A stretch of DNA of 64,000 nt, from positions 2,422,519 through 2,486,518 of the forward strand of contig BCJU01000003.1 in NCBI GenBank assembly GCA_001600355.1, read 5' to 3'. This stretch comes from Meira nashicola. Its lineage: Eukaryota; Basidiomycota; Exobasidiomycetes; Exobasidiales; Brachybasidiaceae. Position 1 is the stretch's first letter; each line of letters starts with the position of its first letter. Shown one piece after another: positions 31,701-40,371 of this stretch. Made by a program: the position numbers and the translations under genes. The notes under the pieces are model-generated. The model was not told the origin of the DNA. It ran no database searches and saw nothing but the letters and a program-made list of their open reading frames with translations.

Positions 31701-32349
31701 TCGTGCTGCTAGACGTGCTGAAAGAGTCAATGTTCGACAATCTGGGAATATGAGAGATATCGATATGGTTGACGAATTGTTTGGCGGACGTGGCTTTGCT
31801 AGCAGTCGAAGAGAAGATCCAGTTTCACGTCATGCAGTCACTCTGATTGATGTAAATCGTCAAATTGAACTCTTTATGTATGATGTTTCAAAGACAACAT
31901 TAAGTCTTGCACCGATGGATAAACGTGCCCGAGCGCAAGTTCACCAATTGGCAAGTTGTTATAATTTAATCTCAAAATCTAAAGGAAGTGGTAATCATAG
32001 ATTTCCAACCCTCATCAAGAATTCACGTAGTGGCTTCAATGTAAAACAAGGCAGAGTTAATGCTATTTTACGTTCTGTTGGCGGTGCAAGCTTCGGAAAA
32101 GGTAGTCGAACGGGCGCAAATGCTCCTAAAGATGATGGACGTAAAAAGAAAGAGCGTATTCCTTTGCCACGCAATCAAGAAGGTGCACAAGTTGGCTTTG
32201 GTGCCGAAAGGATTGGTCAAGATAATGTCGGTCATCGCCTTCTTTCTGCTATGGGATGGGTGGAAGGTATGGGTGTGGGTGCTACTCAAGGCATGTCTGA
32301 TCCTGTTGGCGCAACAATCAAGATTTCAAGAGGCGGTCTTGGATTTTAA
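28798..32349 (+). CDS. SQS1: Sqs1-like R3H and G-patch protein (Prp43 helicase activator)
   Basis: A 1183-residue nuclear/nucleolar RNA-processing factor. The start at 28798 gives MGRGGRNSSRGRGGGGGG, a Gly/Arg-rich (GAR) tail typical of Sqs1; 55 upstream in-frame codons look like leader. Two GAR blocks lie in residues 1-105. A long acidic middle includes the near-pure Asp/Glu run at about residues 790-820. The R3H-like segment near residue 1035 reads LAPMDKRARAQVHQLASCYN and continues through SKGSGNHRFPTLIKNSR. The G-patch at the end (GHRLLSAMGWVEGMGVGA ... GLGF) would bind and activate the DEAH helicase Prp43 in ribosome biogenesis and splicing, as known for yeast Sqs1/Pfa1. It is a single exon. 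The order GAR, acidic, R3H, G-patch makes the family call strong. Confidence 0.88.
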   Translation: MGRGGRNSSRGRGGGGGGDGFSKAARGRGGGGGGNGRGRGRGGIGAAVLSGNSYMQSLAMGEFTPFSSGFNTNAQTQSPANRGGNGRGGRGGRGRGRGRGGIHSVQSQHAVGFDYSALAPRSIVRQSNQDELDDDSDDEEDIIIEARKGYVHSVKPHLENDQRTPPDTPRIVHGYQSFSDSENIASSSRTSPTPAEKARAERIRTGQIAAVIPTGPKSLTPFRVNNSKANNQLPADLPVFKPATSNKKSKKEFVRPMEDPLEDACMGGIPRGMRKRQSRFDRGESSLRRFEAEKRNPPSFVKANGDWKDGKWIRTSEDGPESLVEESKNSENVGVSDNVTRSGLGFNAASTSQSKVEVRNHEEEEDAIFELMKGDDTVEELLKAFPGSAVLQDSGNVDESLGYYSAPSDLGLGRETIHSKQTFDVTDGHEITPAPKAEATEDNDEEDDDDIEIILVDQKPSAISEPAAKSTVETNMEMPDSKEKEEVEDDDDGFFVDTVGEETKPKNEIQYESITSVAVGEVLPEQEMPANASTGEDDEEWKSEGEGEDFVQLYGEGQPGRKVGKKARNAAKKARRKARKNGFTLNEEPPIAREGDSDLDWGSDGPPVRFRNKGDQIDFTDGDAELSLDQLRLNAVSSAPRNTEEEETQLAIALAESMGSKGKANGANKALFKSQKDAILDDYMQNAMGGNNSDSDEMEEEERDDTKENQETELDAMLRFMQGMDGQRSGKEITIDDINVERQLEEEDEWMTDSDAKSNDESEDSEAERVFNHDEKRLANESESSDLSSDDSDDSEDDDDDDEDEEEDEDEDDDSDDEEDIAFERNFTWADADEDFIARLDKFAQANEEVLKGRNRGARNKLYRAIERGDFSMLDEDDMLNNGIDGMDFDDPVFNMQPAKRGKNAKKTWKDDDVWAQELQSQWQKDRAKKADNKRKRAEQRALEADNPFHNSNGKGKGMNKKQQKKAARAARRAERVNVRQSGNMRDIDMVDELFGGRGFASSRREDPVSRHAVTLIDVNRQIELFMYDVSKTTLSLAPMDKRARAQVHQLASCYNLISKSKGSGNHRFPTLIKNSRSGFNVKQGRVNAILRSVGGASFGKGSRTGANAPKDDGRKKKERIPLPRNQEGAQVGFGAERIGQDNVGHRLLSAMGWVEGMGVGATQGMSDPVGATIKISRGGLGF

Positions 32350-32694
32350 GTAACCTAAACATATACAACATATAAATTTATAGAATTTCATTCACAGTCT
32401 ATGATATTGCGAGATGTGAGATGATGATCATTGCATGCTGAGCGTATACAGCTTACGCTTCTCGATCCTGAAATAGGCGTACATGATTGAATGGAGTGGC
32501 GTAAGATGCCACGAGCGTAAGATGCCACGATGTAATACAGAAAGTCTAATCTTCACATTCAGGTGATAACGAAAGATCATAACAACCTGCTCCCTTTCTG
32601 CATTTCTGTGGGCAAAGCTATATTAAACAATTTTGAAATGTATACAGAGTTGTGATGTAATAAAGCGCGACCAAAATGATTGGAATGGAGAATT
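32350..32694. other. Convergent intergenic gap with tandem repeat
   Basis: 345 bp between the SQS1 and TOM40 3' ends. Contains two perfect 16-bp copies at 32499-32530 (listed separately). A GCGTA...TACGC inverted repeat lies at about 32441-32458. Confidence 0.5.
32499..32530. repeat. Perfect 16-bp tandem repeat
   Basis: GCGTAAGATGCCACGA occurs twice head to tail, 32499-32514 and 32515-32530. The sequence GTGGC before the first copy pairs with GCCAC inside it, so the unit can also fold as a small stem-loop. Confidence 0.9.
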
Positions 32695-33864
32695 TTACAT
32701 TGGCACATTGGGTGGTGTTGGTTGAGGTCCAGTAGGATCGAATTGGAGATCAGAGCTCGGACTCTCTATCGAAATACCAACACCAAATCGTGCTAAAGTG
32801 CTCAAATGATCAATTTCTCCACCGACTGTGAAAGCGAAGGTAGGTGCTAATCTTGTCTCCAATTGAGAAGAAACCTTGAAACTGTTATCGATTTGACAAC
32901 GTAAAGTTGACATGCGGAAATCGTACTTTGCGCCCAATGTTGTTGAAGCTTCCCTCTTTCCTCCAGCTGAAATCACGTTGAAATCTCCAGCAACGTCAAC
33001 TTTATCTGTCAATCTTTGCCAATATGTTGCGTTCAAAACACCTTGGCTTTGGAATTGGAACGTTGCAATAGAATCACGGTTGGTGCTCGTCCATTTTCCC
33101 ATATATCCTACCATGGCATCTTGCGTATCAGCTGATTGCCTTTGATAGATTGTCTCTAATCCAAGAGCAAAGTTCTTTGTTAGAGATTGAATGTAATTAA
33201 CGATATAAATACCGCTGCCATCAGTGGGAGAAGGGTTGAGTGTTTTAAAGTTGGCTGAATGGTCGATACCTCTGTAATCGTGTTCTAATTGTACAAAGCT
33301 TCCTTGAGTTCCTTTCGTTAGATTTCCTTGAATTTTACTGGTATGTCCTGGAGCCCATTCCGTGTTGGCGCGCATTTGTACACTTCCTCCATCATCTACA
33401 CCTCCTTGGAAAAACACATTATCGCTACCGTATACACAATTGAAATTGTAAGAGGATGGGACCGTTCCATTCTTGTCTGTTCCGCCCAAACTGAAACCAT
33501 GTGTGACTTGGAAGATTGGATTGATAGAAAGTGCTTTTGTCAAATCTGCCTTTGCACCATCGAAAAAGAAATTTGTCAAGAGAGTACTCTTTACTTCACG
33601 TTGTAATGTATCTGTTGTACCTGGAGAAGGCAAACCAAGAGCTCTCCGTCTCTCTGAAAGGCTATCGAATGCTTTTCCAACTGGACCCAAGATAGGGTCT
33701 AAAAATGAGAAAAAGCCAGATGCTCGGTCATCTCTTCTATGAATTGGATATGCTGGCTTTTCTTCGTGAATGAAAGGAGAAGGTGCACCTTGACCTAATT
33801 GTTCATTTCCTGTATTTGGAGGTGCTGGAACGCCTTGAGGAAGGTATGGTGATTGTGCAGACAT
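32695..33864 (-). CDS. TOM40: Mitochondrial outer-membrane import channel Tom40
   Basis: Beta-barrel pore of the TOM complex through which nearly all mitochondrial precursors pass. The product has 389 residues, a normal Tom40 length. The N-terminal 60 residues are Pro-rich and end in the helix-forming FLDPILGPVGKAFDSLSERR. Family stretches include LTNFFFDGAKADLTKAL, NPIFQVTHGFSLG, GVDDGGSVQMRANTEW, FVQLEHDYRGIDHSANFK and GLETIYQRQ. The last strands have the alternating pattern of a barrel (TFAFTVGGEIDH, ARFGVGISIE). It is a single exon, divergent from the formin gene across 862 bp. Confidence 0.92.
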   Translation of the reverse strand: MSAQSPYLPQGVPAPPNTGNEQLGQGAPSPFIHEEKPAYPIHRRDDRASGFFSFLDPILGPVGKAFDSLSERRRALGLPSPGTTDTLQREVKSTLLTNFFFDGAKADLTKALSINPIFQVTHGFSLGGTDKNGTVPSSYNFNCVYGSDNVFFQGGVDDGGSVQMRANTEWAPGHTSKIQGNLTKGTQGSFVQLEHDYRGIDHSANFKTLNPSPTDGSGIYIVNYIQSLTKNFALGLETIYQRQSADTQDAMVGYMGKWTSTNRDSIATFQFQSQGVLNATYWQRLTDKVDVAGDFNVISAGGKREASTTLGAKYDFRMSTLRCQIDNSFKVSSQLETRLAPTFAFTVGGEIDHLSTLARFGVGISIESPSSDLQFDPTGPQPTPPNVPM

Positions 33865-34272
33865 AATTGTGAGCTTTTTCCTTTATACCTTACAGGATGA
33901 TCTTCGGGAAGAGAAAAAATGGTGGAGCAGTGACGATCAACTTCTTCGTCAAACGCACGCACGTACGCACACAGAGACACACACATTTCCATATCTAATC
34001 CAAAAAAAATCCTTTGCGTAATGAATCGCTTACATAGACTAGCACTACCATGCACGCGACGCTCTGTCCCTTCTTCCTTTGTCCGATTTAATGCAATTCA
34101 GCTAGAATAGCCTGGCTCACGTGCAGAAATAAAAGAGGCAAGGCTTCTTCATAAAATATAGAGAGTACTACGCGTAGTTCTTAAGTTGAGACGCGCTGTG
34201 AAACAAAAAGTGCTGTTAAACTTAATGTTGGTTAGCAGGTCATAGCCCACATCGGCACAAGGGGTGGTGATA

Positions 34273-34297
34273 GGGCAAAGGCGCAGCGCCTTTGCCC
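34273..34297. repeat. Perfect 25-nt GC-rich palindrome (hairpin)
   Basis: Two 12-nt arms (left arm GGGCAAAGGCGC) surround a single A and are exact reverse complements. The core is GCGCAGCGC (34281-34289), the same odd palindrome seen in five other intergenic places. Confidence 0.9.
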
Positions 34298-34655
34298 ACC
34301 TTAATTCAAGAAGGGGAAAAGGTCAGAGGGGGAAATAGACGCATGTATGCATTTAAAGGTTGTTAAATTGCTTTTGTGCTTTCTCTAGATCACCTCTACC
34401 TGTATCATTTGAGAAACGAAGGTAGGACTCAATTCAATCGAATAAAGGCTTGCCTTTGCTATTCTCCTTCTCACCGCTGGTCGGCAATTTTGCCTAAAGG
34501 GAAGCGGTTTTACTTCGATTTAAAGAGTCTAACCCGAAAATAGCTGTTCTTTATAACGCTGGAGAGATAGCTGCATTACCGATAGATTGGCAACGAGTAT
34601 AATCAAGCGGTCTTTGACGAAATTTTCAGATACAGCAACGAAAACGCCGCTTTCG

Positions 34656-34711
34656 ATGAGAGTACCCCGCAATTGTGTACTTGACGATATATGAAACGCT
34701 CTCCGACCTAA
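34656..34711 (+). promoter_or_regulatory. Two overlapping uORFs before the formin gene
   Basis: uORF1 runs 34656-34694 (12 codons plus TGA). uORF2 runs 34691-34711 (MKRSPT plus TAA). They share ATGA, so uORF2 starts on the stop of uORF1. uORF2 ends 15 nt before the main ATG at 34727. Whether they lie in the transcript is not shown by sequence. Confidence 0.5.
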
Positions 34712-34726
34712 ATTTATTACGACACT

Positions 34727-37700
34727 ATGGATTCGATATTCGGCAGAAAGAGACGAACAAAGGGGCCTTCGGGAGAAATTCTTACTTCTTCTGGTGCGGG
34801 TGGAAGCAGCACAGCAGAAGTCATTGGGAATAGCATGACACCCCGAATGAATGTATCAGCACCAAGTGGGATGAGACATGTTGGTGGAAGTGGAATGACG
34901 AATGGTAATCCGAATGGTGATTATCCATATCCTTATCCAAGTCCAAATCGGATACATGCCGAAAATGGAGACGAATTTGGCACTTCTCGCAATTCCCCAA
35001 GCTCACACAGGCGTATACCATCTGCTGCCTCCTCTTCGGTGCGAAGTGTAGGTCAAAGACCGACAGACTATGGTCTTGAACCTCACCTGCATCAAACCAG
35101 ATATGCACCCAGCACAATGACAAACAATTCCTTGGATTCGAATGGAAACAGATATCCGACAATGACATCTGATATTCTAAACCGCATGTCAATCTCATCA
35201 GCTGCTTCGGCCTCATTGGGCATGGGTCCTGGTTTACGACATCCCTCCAACGAAGCACAATATCTCATGCAAGGTGGTCCATCATTACCACGCGAATCAT
35301 CCTCTCATAGCGGCTTCTCAAGAACCTCAGCAAATTCAAGCACACAATTGCCTGCCCATGTAGAAGGGAAGGCAGAATTTATCATGCAAAGGCCTGATGA
35401 TGCTGAAATTGAAAGAATGTTTGCAGAATTAATGAACAAAAGAGACTTTTTGGGACTTCCGAGCGGGAATCTCTCCGACGATTACAAGGAAGCTGCTAGA
35501 CGGAATATGATGAATTTTCCTGTTCATAAGAAATGGATGTTGGTATACAATGACAAATTTACAGAATTCCATGCTGAAAAGGAACGAGAACGAACGCGCA
35601 GGAATCACCAGCAAGGGCAGCCAGGTGGACCAGCATCATCAAATATGGTAATAACACGAAATTCGCCTGAATGGTATATCAAGAAATTCATGGACGGCAG
35701 CGTAACGACGAAACATATTGAAAGTCTTGCAGTCACCCTACGAACATGCGCTATGGGATGGGTAGAGAATTTTGTTGACGCAAAGGGAACACCAGTGCTT
35801 GCAAGCTTCCTCAATGGCCTACATGCGAAAGGATCCGCAAAATCCGATACAGATATGGCGTTAGAGTATGAAGTGCTGAAAGCATTCAGATCTCTTTTCA
35901 ACAGCAAAGCAGGTGCTAATGATGCATTAAAGCAACCAAAGTGTGTGAACAGCATTGTACACTCCATCATTTCTGCTCATTTGGCAACAAGAAAGCAGGC
36001 TGCTGATATTTTGCTTTTCTTGTGTCATTGGGCTATGCCTGCTGGTCATCAACTAGTTTTGCGCGGATTTGATGAGCTGAAATCGACACAATCAGATCAT
36101 GGCCGATTCGATGCGTGGTTCCGTATTTTGGAACAAACGATTGATGGTAGAGGTCAGATGGGTAGCAAAGTGGGTCAATCGGAAGAAATCCGTAAAATCA
36201 GTATGCTAGGTCATCAAGAAGCCTCGTTAAACGAATATGCAGTTAACAATATGTTCCTCGTCAATGCAATTCTCTCATCAAGAATCGTATCTGACTATCA
36301 GGTTCGCGTTCATTTACGGAATCAGATGGAGGCTAGTGGATTACAAAGAATTTTGATCAAAATGCGAGCATTCAAGAATACTGATTTGGATAGACAGCTA
36401 GATGAATATGAGAAAGGAGCAGAACTTGATCAAGATAATGTTGTGGAATCTTTTAATAAGGAAGTCTTGACAGATATGTCAGATCCTGTTGATGTTTTCA
36501 AAGCAATTGTAGGAAAGATTTCTGGTTCGCGTGCATATGACTTCTTTTTGTCTGGTTTACAACATCTTTTGCTTATCCGGCAAGACGGTGAAAGTCTTGT
36601 GCATTATTATCAGCTGATCGATTCGATGATCTCAGCAGTGGTTCTGGACAAAAAGGGAGCAGTAGAAGGAAATGACATGAGTTCTTTGTTGGGAGTGTCT
36701 GTGAACAATGTTTTATCCCGCTTTGCTGATCAAGATGCGATGATTGCAATCAAAGATGAATTACAGAAAGCTAAACTGGTTGCTCGAGAAGCACAGACGG
36801 AAAAGCAACAGTTAGAACAACAGCTTAATGAGACCAGTGAAGGATTGGTGGGAAAGTTGCAAGAACGTGTTTCAGAGCTAGAAGGTGATTTGGACGTATC
36901 GCGAAGCAATTCTAATGCAATGCAAAGGGATATGGAAGATATGGAAAAAGGATACGTAGACCGCATAGTTGCTTTAGAAGTGGAAAAACGTGAGCTATAC
37001 GATATGCTCAAAGAAGCACAAGGCGCAGCAGAGATTGCCGCAAACGGTGCTGGCAATATGGACAGACAGCAACTTGTTGAAACGCTCGAAAAGCAAATGG
37101 AGCGCAATAAAACGATTCGCAAATTGGAAGCAAATGCCAAGAAGAATGGCCAAATTGCCAAGATGACGAGCGAACAAGAAGATGCTGTTCGAGAGCGTGA
37201 GAAGCGTCTTTCGCGAAAACGTCTTTCTAAGCCATCTTTACGAGATGAAGCTTTGGCAAGTGCTCTTGACGATGAAGAAGAAGAAGCTGACGAATCAAGG
37301 CTTGAATCTTCTTCCGAGTCAGAGCTTGATCCCAATACTGATGCCGGAAAGTGGAAAATTCAAGCAACCCTTGCTGCTGGTATGGCCCGAAATGCGGACC
37401 TGCAAAGTCGAATGACAGATGCAAAAGAGACAAGAAGACGTAAAGGCTCACGAAGCAGCTCAAACAAGGCCACTGATTCGATCGCTCCATTGTCGTCTCC
37501 TCTGGATGTAGGCAATGGTGATACCCCGCCACCACCACCACCTCCTCCGCCTCCGCCACCAACGGCAGGTGGCACATCATCTACATTCTTGGATGAAATA
37601 CGAAAGCGAAAGGCAACCGGTTTACGCAACGCATCCTCTGGCTCTGGCGAAATGGGACCACCACCACCTCCTCCTCCGCCACCTCCCATGCCAGGAGTGC

Positions 37701-40186
37701 GTTCTTCGGCATTCTCAAATTCGGATTCTTCCAGACCGCCTTCAGTCATGTCTGCTGCTGCAGGTGATATTCCACCTCCACCACCGCCTCCGCCACCAGC
37801 ACTTGGTACTCCCTTGCGTGCAGGTACGCCTGTCTCCAATACACCAATTCGGTCATTGGACAGTACACCTGCTATCAACCGTGATTCTATGCTGAACGTT
37901 CGTGCAAGTGTCAGCAGTACAATTGGGCCATCCGGACCAATTCATGCTCCTCCAGCTCCTCCTTCCTTCTATGCTGCCAATATGGTCATGCGCAAGGAAG
38001 TTAGTGACACAGCCAAACAAAGGATGAAGCAATTACAATGGGACAAATTGACCCCTCAACATGCTGCAGAAACGATTTGGGGACAAAATGCTGTTTCAGA
38101 AGAAGAGTTGGCGGTGATGTTACGCGAACAAGGATTATTTAATGAAATGGAAGAGGATTTCAAAGCCAAACAAATTACAAAACGAGCCACACAAACAGCA
38201 AAGAAAGAAAAGATGGAATTCAAAACACATCTTACTTTACAAACCAGACAAGGAATCGAAATGGTATTGCGTCGTGTTAAGAGCAGTCTGACGGATGCTA
38301 AACACGCTACTCCTGAAGAGGTAGCTCATCATATCGTCAACTGTAATGAGGCCGTTCTTGATCAAAGCTTTTTGGAAGAGCTCTTGCGGCATTATCCAGA
38401 AAGCGAAGTGAAAGGTCAATTGGGCGAATATCGCAATGCTTCTGATGAAGAGCTTCGTCTTTTACATCCCGCAGATCGCTTGGTAGTGCTATTGATGACT
38501 GTGCCTCATTTGAAAGACAAGGTGAAAGGATTATTATTCTTGACAAAGTACAGGGAAGCAATCGAGCTCATCAAAGAAGGCTCTTTGCGTGTGCGCGATG
38601 GAAGTGAAGATTTAATGAAGGCACAGAACTTTGCTAAATTGCTCAGCTTGATTTTGATGATGGGTAATTTCTTGAATTCGAACGGAATGCAAGGAGGCGC
38701 ATTTGGTTTCAAGATCAGTTCGATTAACAAATTAGTTGATACAAAAGCAAGTGATGGAACGACTCTTTTACATTTCGTTGAACGAACCATCAGCCGCTGT
38801 TTCCCAGAGACAGAAGCATTTTTGGAAGAATTGGAAAAGCCAAGCGAGGCATGCAGAGTACAATTGCTTGACTTGAAGCGCGATCTAGCAGAGTTGAAAT
38901 CTGGTAGCTTACAACACAAGAAAGAGTTGGACAAATTCTTGGATGAATCTGAAGATCGTTTGGAGGATCCTTACACAAAGGTCATGCTGCCATTCTTGAA
39001 TGATGTTCACTCCGAACTTACTCGTCTTACCGATCAGGTGCAATTTAGCGAACGTGTATACATTGATGCTCTTCGATACTTTGGAGAAGGTCCAGATCCG
39101 AAGCGTAGAGGATTTCCCGCACCACAACCTATGCGTACTGAAGATTTCTTTGGAATCTTCCGTGAATTTTGTGCAGCCTACAGAAAGGTCAAACAGGACA
39201 ATGTACACATCACTGAGCTACGCAATGCAGAGGCCAAACGTAGAGCGGCAGCTGAAGAACGTGAACGTGAAAGACAAGAAGCAATCAAACGCAAAGAAGC
39301 TGGCGTGGACGATAGTGCGGTATTGGAAACATTATTGACAAGCTTGCGAAGTGGAGGAGTAACGCCAAAACGAAAACGTAAAACGCAACAGAGAGGCGGT
39401 CGTGAAAGTGGTAGAGATAGTATAGGTCAAGGTGATACAAGTGGCGGAGCGAATCAATCGGCTGGCGAAGCTGTTAACATGGTCGCAAGTAGCAGTATTG
39501 ATGGTAATCCTTCGGATGTCGCGCAAGCTATGTTGGCCAAATTGCAAGGTGGAGAGTCATCCAATTTGAGTTCCTCTGAAAATCGAGGTTCTTCATCTTA
39601 TGTTAGTAGGAGAAGAAGAGAGAGACGTACAACACAGGGAGGTCAACCTCCCAACGTTCGAAGCCTGGACGATGGCCAGACAGCCGTCAACGAGGATGAG
39701 GAACTTGGTCATAGACAAAGCGTTTCAGAGAACAGTCCAGAAGATCCTTCTCGCCCTTCAATCGATCGTACGAACAGTGCGCCTGAACGCCCACCGCGAC
39801 GTTCAAATACAGCTTCTTCCGCTGATATGAGCACTCGAAATACTTATTCCCGACACGAAAATCATTCGCGCACCAACAGTCAACTTTCCGAGGAAGGATC
39901 ATCGTATTCTGCCAATACCGGTCAAGAGTCAGAATATGATGGTGATCATCATGAGGATAGGGAGGCAGACGAAGAGAATGATGATCAATTGACTCCTGCC
40001 GCACAAAGGATGCTCAGACTGGACAGTCATGAACAATTGCGACGTTCACAAATGGACGAAGCCGCTATGCAAAGAGATGCTAGCGGAGAATATGTTTTTG
40101 AGCAAGGCGAATGGTTTGATCCCGATGGATCTGCTTTTGTAGATACGAGTACGGGTAGTGCTGCTGATAGAACAGCAAGACCGTAG
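34727..40186 (+). CDS. Diaphanous-related formin (Bni1/SepA/Cdc12 type)
   Basis: Nucleates and elongates unbranched actin filaments for polarised growth and cytokinesis, normally under Rho GTPases. 1819 residues in one exon. After a disordered N-terminus, the GTPase-binding domain starts near residue 218 (DDAEIERMFAELMNKRDFLG), followed by FH3/armadillo repeats with VLKAFRSLFNSKAGANDAL, dimerisation and coiled-coil segments to about residue 850, and three proline runs (FH1, about residues 930-1025) that bind profilin. The FH2 core (about residues 1085-1490) has MKQLQWDKL, ILMMGNFLNSNGMQGGAFGF and KISSINKLVDTKA. The DAD autoinhibition motif, AVLETLLTSLRSGG followed by KRKRK, lies near residue 1530. 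A Ser-rich, acidic tail of about 250 residues follows. All DRF parts are present, so the protein should be autoinhibited and Rho-released. Confidence 0.95.
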   Translation: MDSIFGRKRRTKGPSGEILTSSGAGGSSTAEVIGNSMTPRMNVSAPSGMRHVGGSGMTNGNPNGDYPYPYPSPNRIHAENGDEFGTSRNSPSSHRRIPSAASSSVRSVGQRPTDYGLEPHLHQTRYAPSTMTNNSLDSNGNRYPTMTSDILNRMSISSAASASLGMGPGLRHPSNEAQYLMQGGPSLPRESSSHSGFSRTSANSSTQLPAHVEGKAEFIMQRPDDAEIERMFAELMNKRDFLGLPSGNLSDDYKEAARRNMMNFPVHKKWMLVYNDKFTEFHAEKERERTRRNHQQGQPGGPASSNMVITRNSPEWYIKKFMDGSVTTKHIESLAVTLRTCAMGWVENFVDAKGTPVLASFLNGLHAKGSAKSDTDMALEYEVLKAFRSLFNSKAGANDALKQPKCVNSIVHSIISAHLATRKQAADILLFLCHWAMPAGHQLVLRGFDELKSTQSDHGRFDAWFRILEQTIDGRGQMGSKVGQSEEIRKISMLGHQEASLNEYAVNNMFLVNAILSSRIVSDYQVRVHLRNQMEASGLQRILIKMRAFKNTDLDRQLDEYEKGAELDQDNVVESFNKEVLTDMSDPVDVFKAIVGKISGSRAYDFFLSGLQHLLLIRQDGESLVHYYQLIDSMISAVVLDKKGAVEGNDMSSLLGVSVNNVLSRFADQDAMIAIKDELQKAKLVAREAQTEKQQLEQQLNETSEGLVGKLQERVSELEGDLDVSRSNSNAMQRDMEDMEKGYVDRIVALEVEKRELYDMLKEAQGAAEIAANGAGNMDRQQLVETLEKQMERNKTIRKLEANAKKNGQIAKMTSEQEDAVREREKRLSRKRLSKPSLRDEALASALDDEEEEADESRLESSSESELDPNTDAGKWKIQATLAAGMARNADLQSRMTDAKETRRRKGSRSSSNKATDSIAPLSSPLDVGNGDTPPPPPPPPPPPPTAGGTSSTFLDEIRKRKATGLRNASSGSGEMGPPPPPPPPPPMPGVRSSAFSNSDSSRPPSVMSAAAGDIPPPPPPPPPALGTPLRAGTPVSNTPIRSLDSTPAINRDSMLNVRASVSSTIGPSGPIHAPPAPPSFYAANMVMRKEVSDTAKQRMKQLQWDKLTPQHAAETIWGQNAVSEEELAVMLREQGLFNEMEEDFKAKQITKRATQTAKKEKMEFKTHLTLQTRQGIEMVLRRVKSSLTDAKHATPEEVAHHIVNCNEAVLDQSFLEELLRHYPESEVKGQLGEYRNASDEELRLLHPADRLVVLLMTVPHLKDKVKGLLFLTKYREAIELIKEGSLRVRDGSEDLMKAQNFAKLLSLILMMGNFLNSNGMQGGAFGFKISSINKLVDTKASDGTTLLHFVERTISRCFPETEAFLEELEKPSEACRVQLLDLKRDLAELKSGSLQHKKELDKFLDESEDRLEDPYTKVMLPFLNDVHSELTRLTDQVQFSERVYIDALRYFGEGPDPKRRGFPAPQPMRTEDFFGIFREFCAAYRKVKQDNVHITELRNAEAKRRAAAEERERERQEAIKRKEAGVDDSAVLETLLTSLRSGGVTPKRKRKTQQRGGRESGRDSIGQGDTSGGANQSAGEAVNMVASSSIDGNPSDVAQAMLAKLQGGESSNLSSSENRGSSSYVSRRRRERRTTQGGQPPNVRSLDDGQTAVNEDEELGHRQSVSENSPEDPSRPSIDRTNSAPERPPRRSNTASSADMSTRNTYSRHENHSRTNSQLSEEGSSYSANTGQESEYDGDHHEDREADEENDDQLTPAAQRMLRLDSHEQLRRSQMDEAAMQRDASGEYVFEQGEWFDPDGSAFVDTSTGSAADRTARP

Positions 40187-40371
40187 GACCGCTTCATGAA
40201 ATTCAATTCAGCGGAAGATATGCATATTTTATTCAATTCTTTTCTGATCTCTTGCTGAGACTAAAGACTGCTTAGTTTTTTATTGTAAAATTGATATAAT
40301 GCTATGTAAAATTGTGCGATTAAAAATACAGCTTGAACTCGTTTTGTACAATTATTGTTGTTCAGTTTTTT

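Larger units (their letters stand above)
33865..34726. promoter_or_regulatory. Divergent region between TOM40 and formin, with hairpin and uORFs
   Basis: 862 bp. Contains a perfect 25-nt odd palindrome at 34273-34297 and two short overlapping upstream ORFs just before the formin start (34656-34711). Also contains a CA/GT-rich patch near 33960-33985. Confidence 0.6.

Noticed and set aside
36730..37335. 201-codon antisense ORF within the formin
   Set aside because: Lies opposite the coiled-coil and acidic part of the formin. Ser-rich antisense of Glu/Asp codons, with no independent support.
37360..37878. Antisense Gly-rich ORF
   Set aside because: It is the reverse complement of the formin proline codons (FH1); an artefact of CCN repeats.
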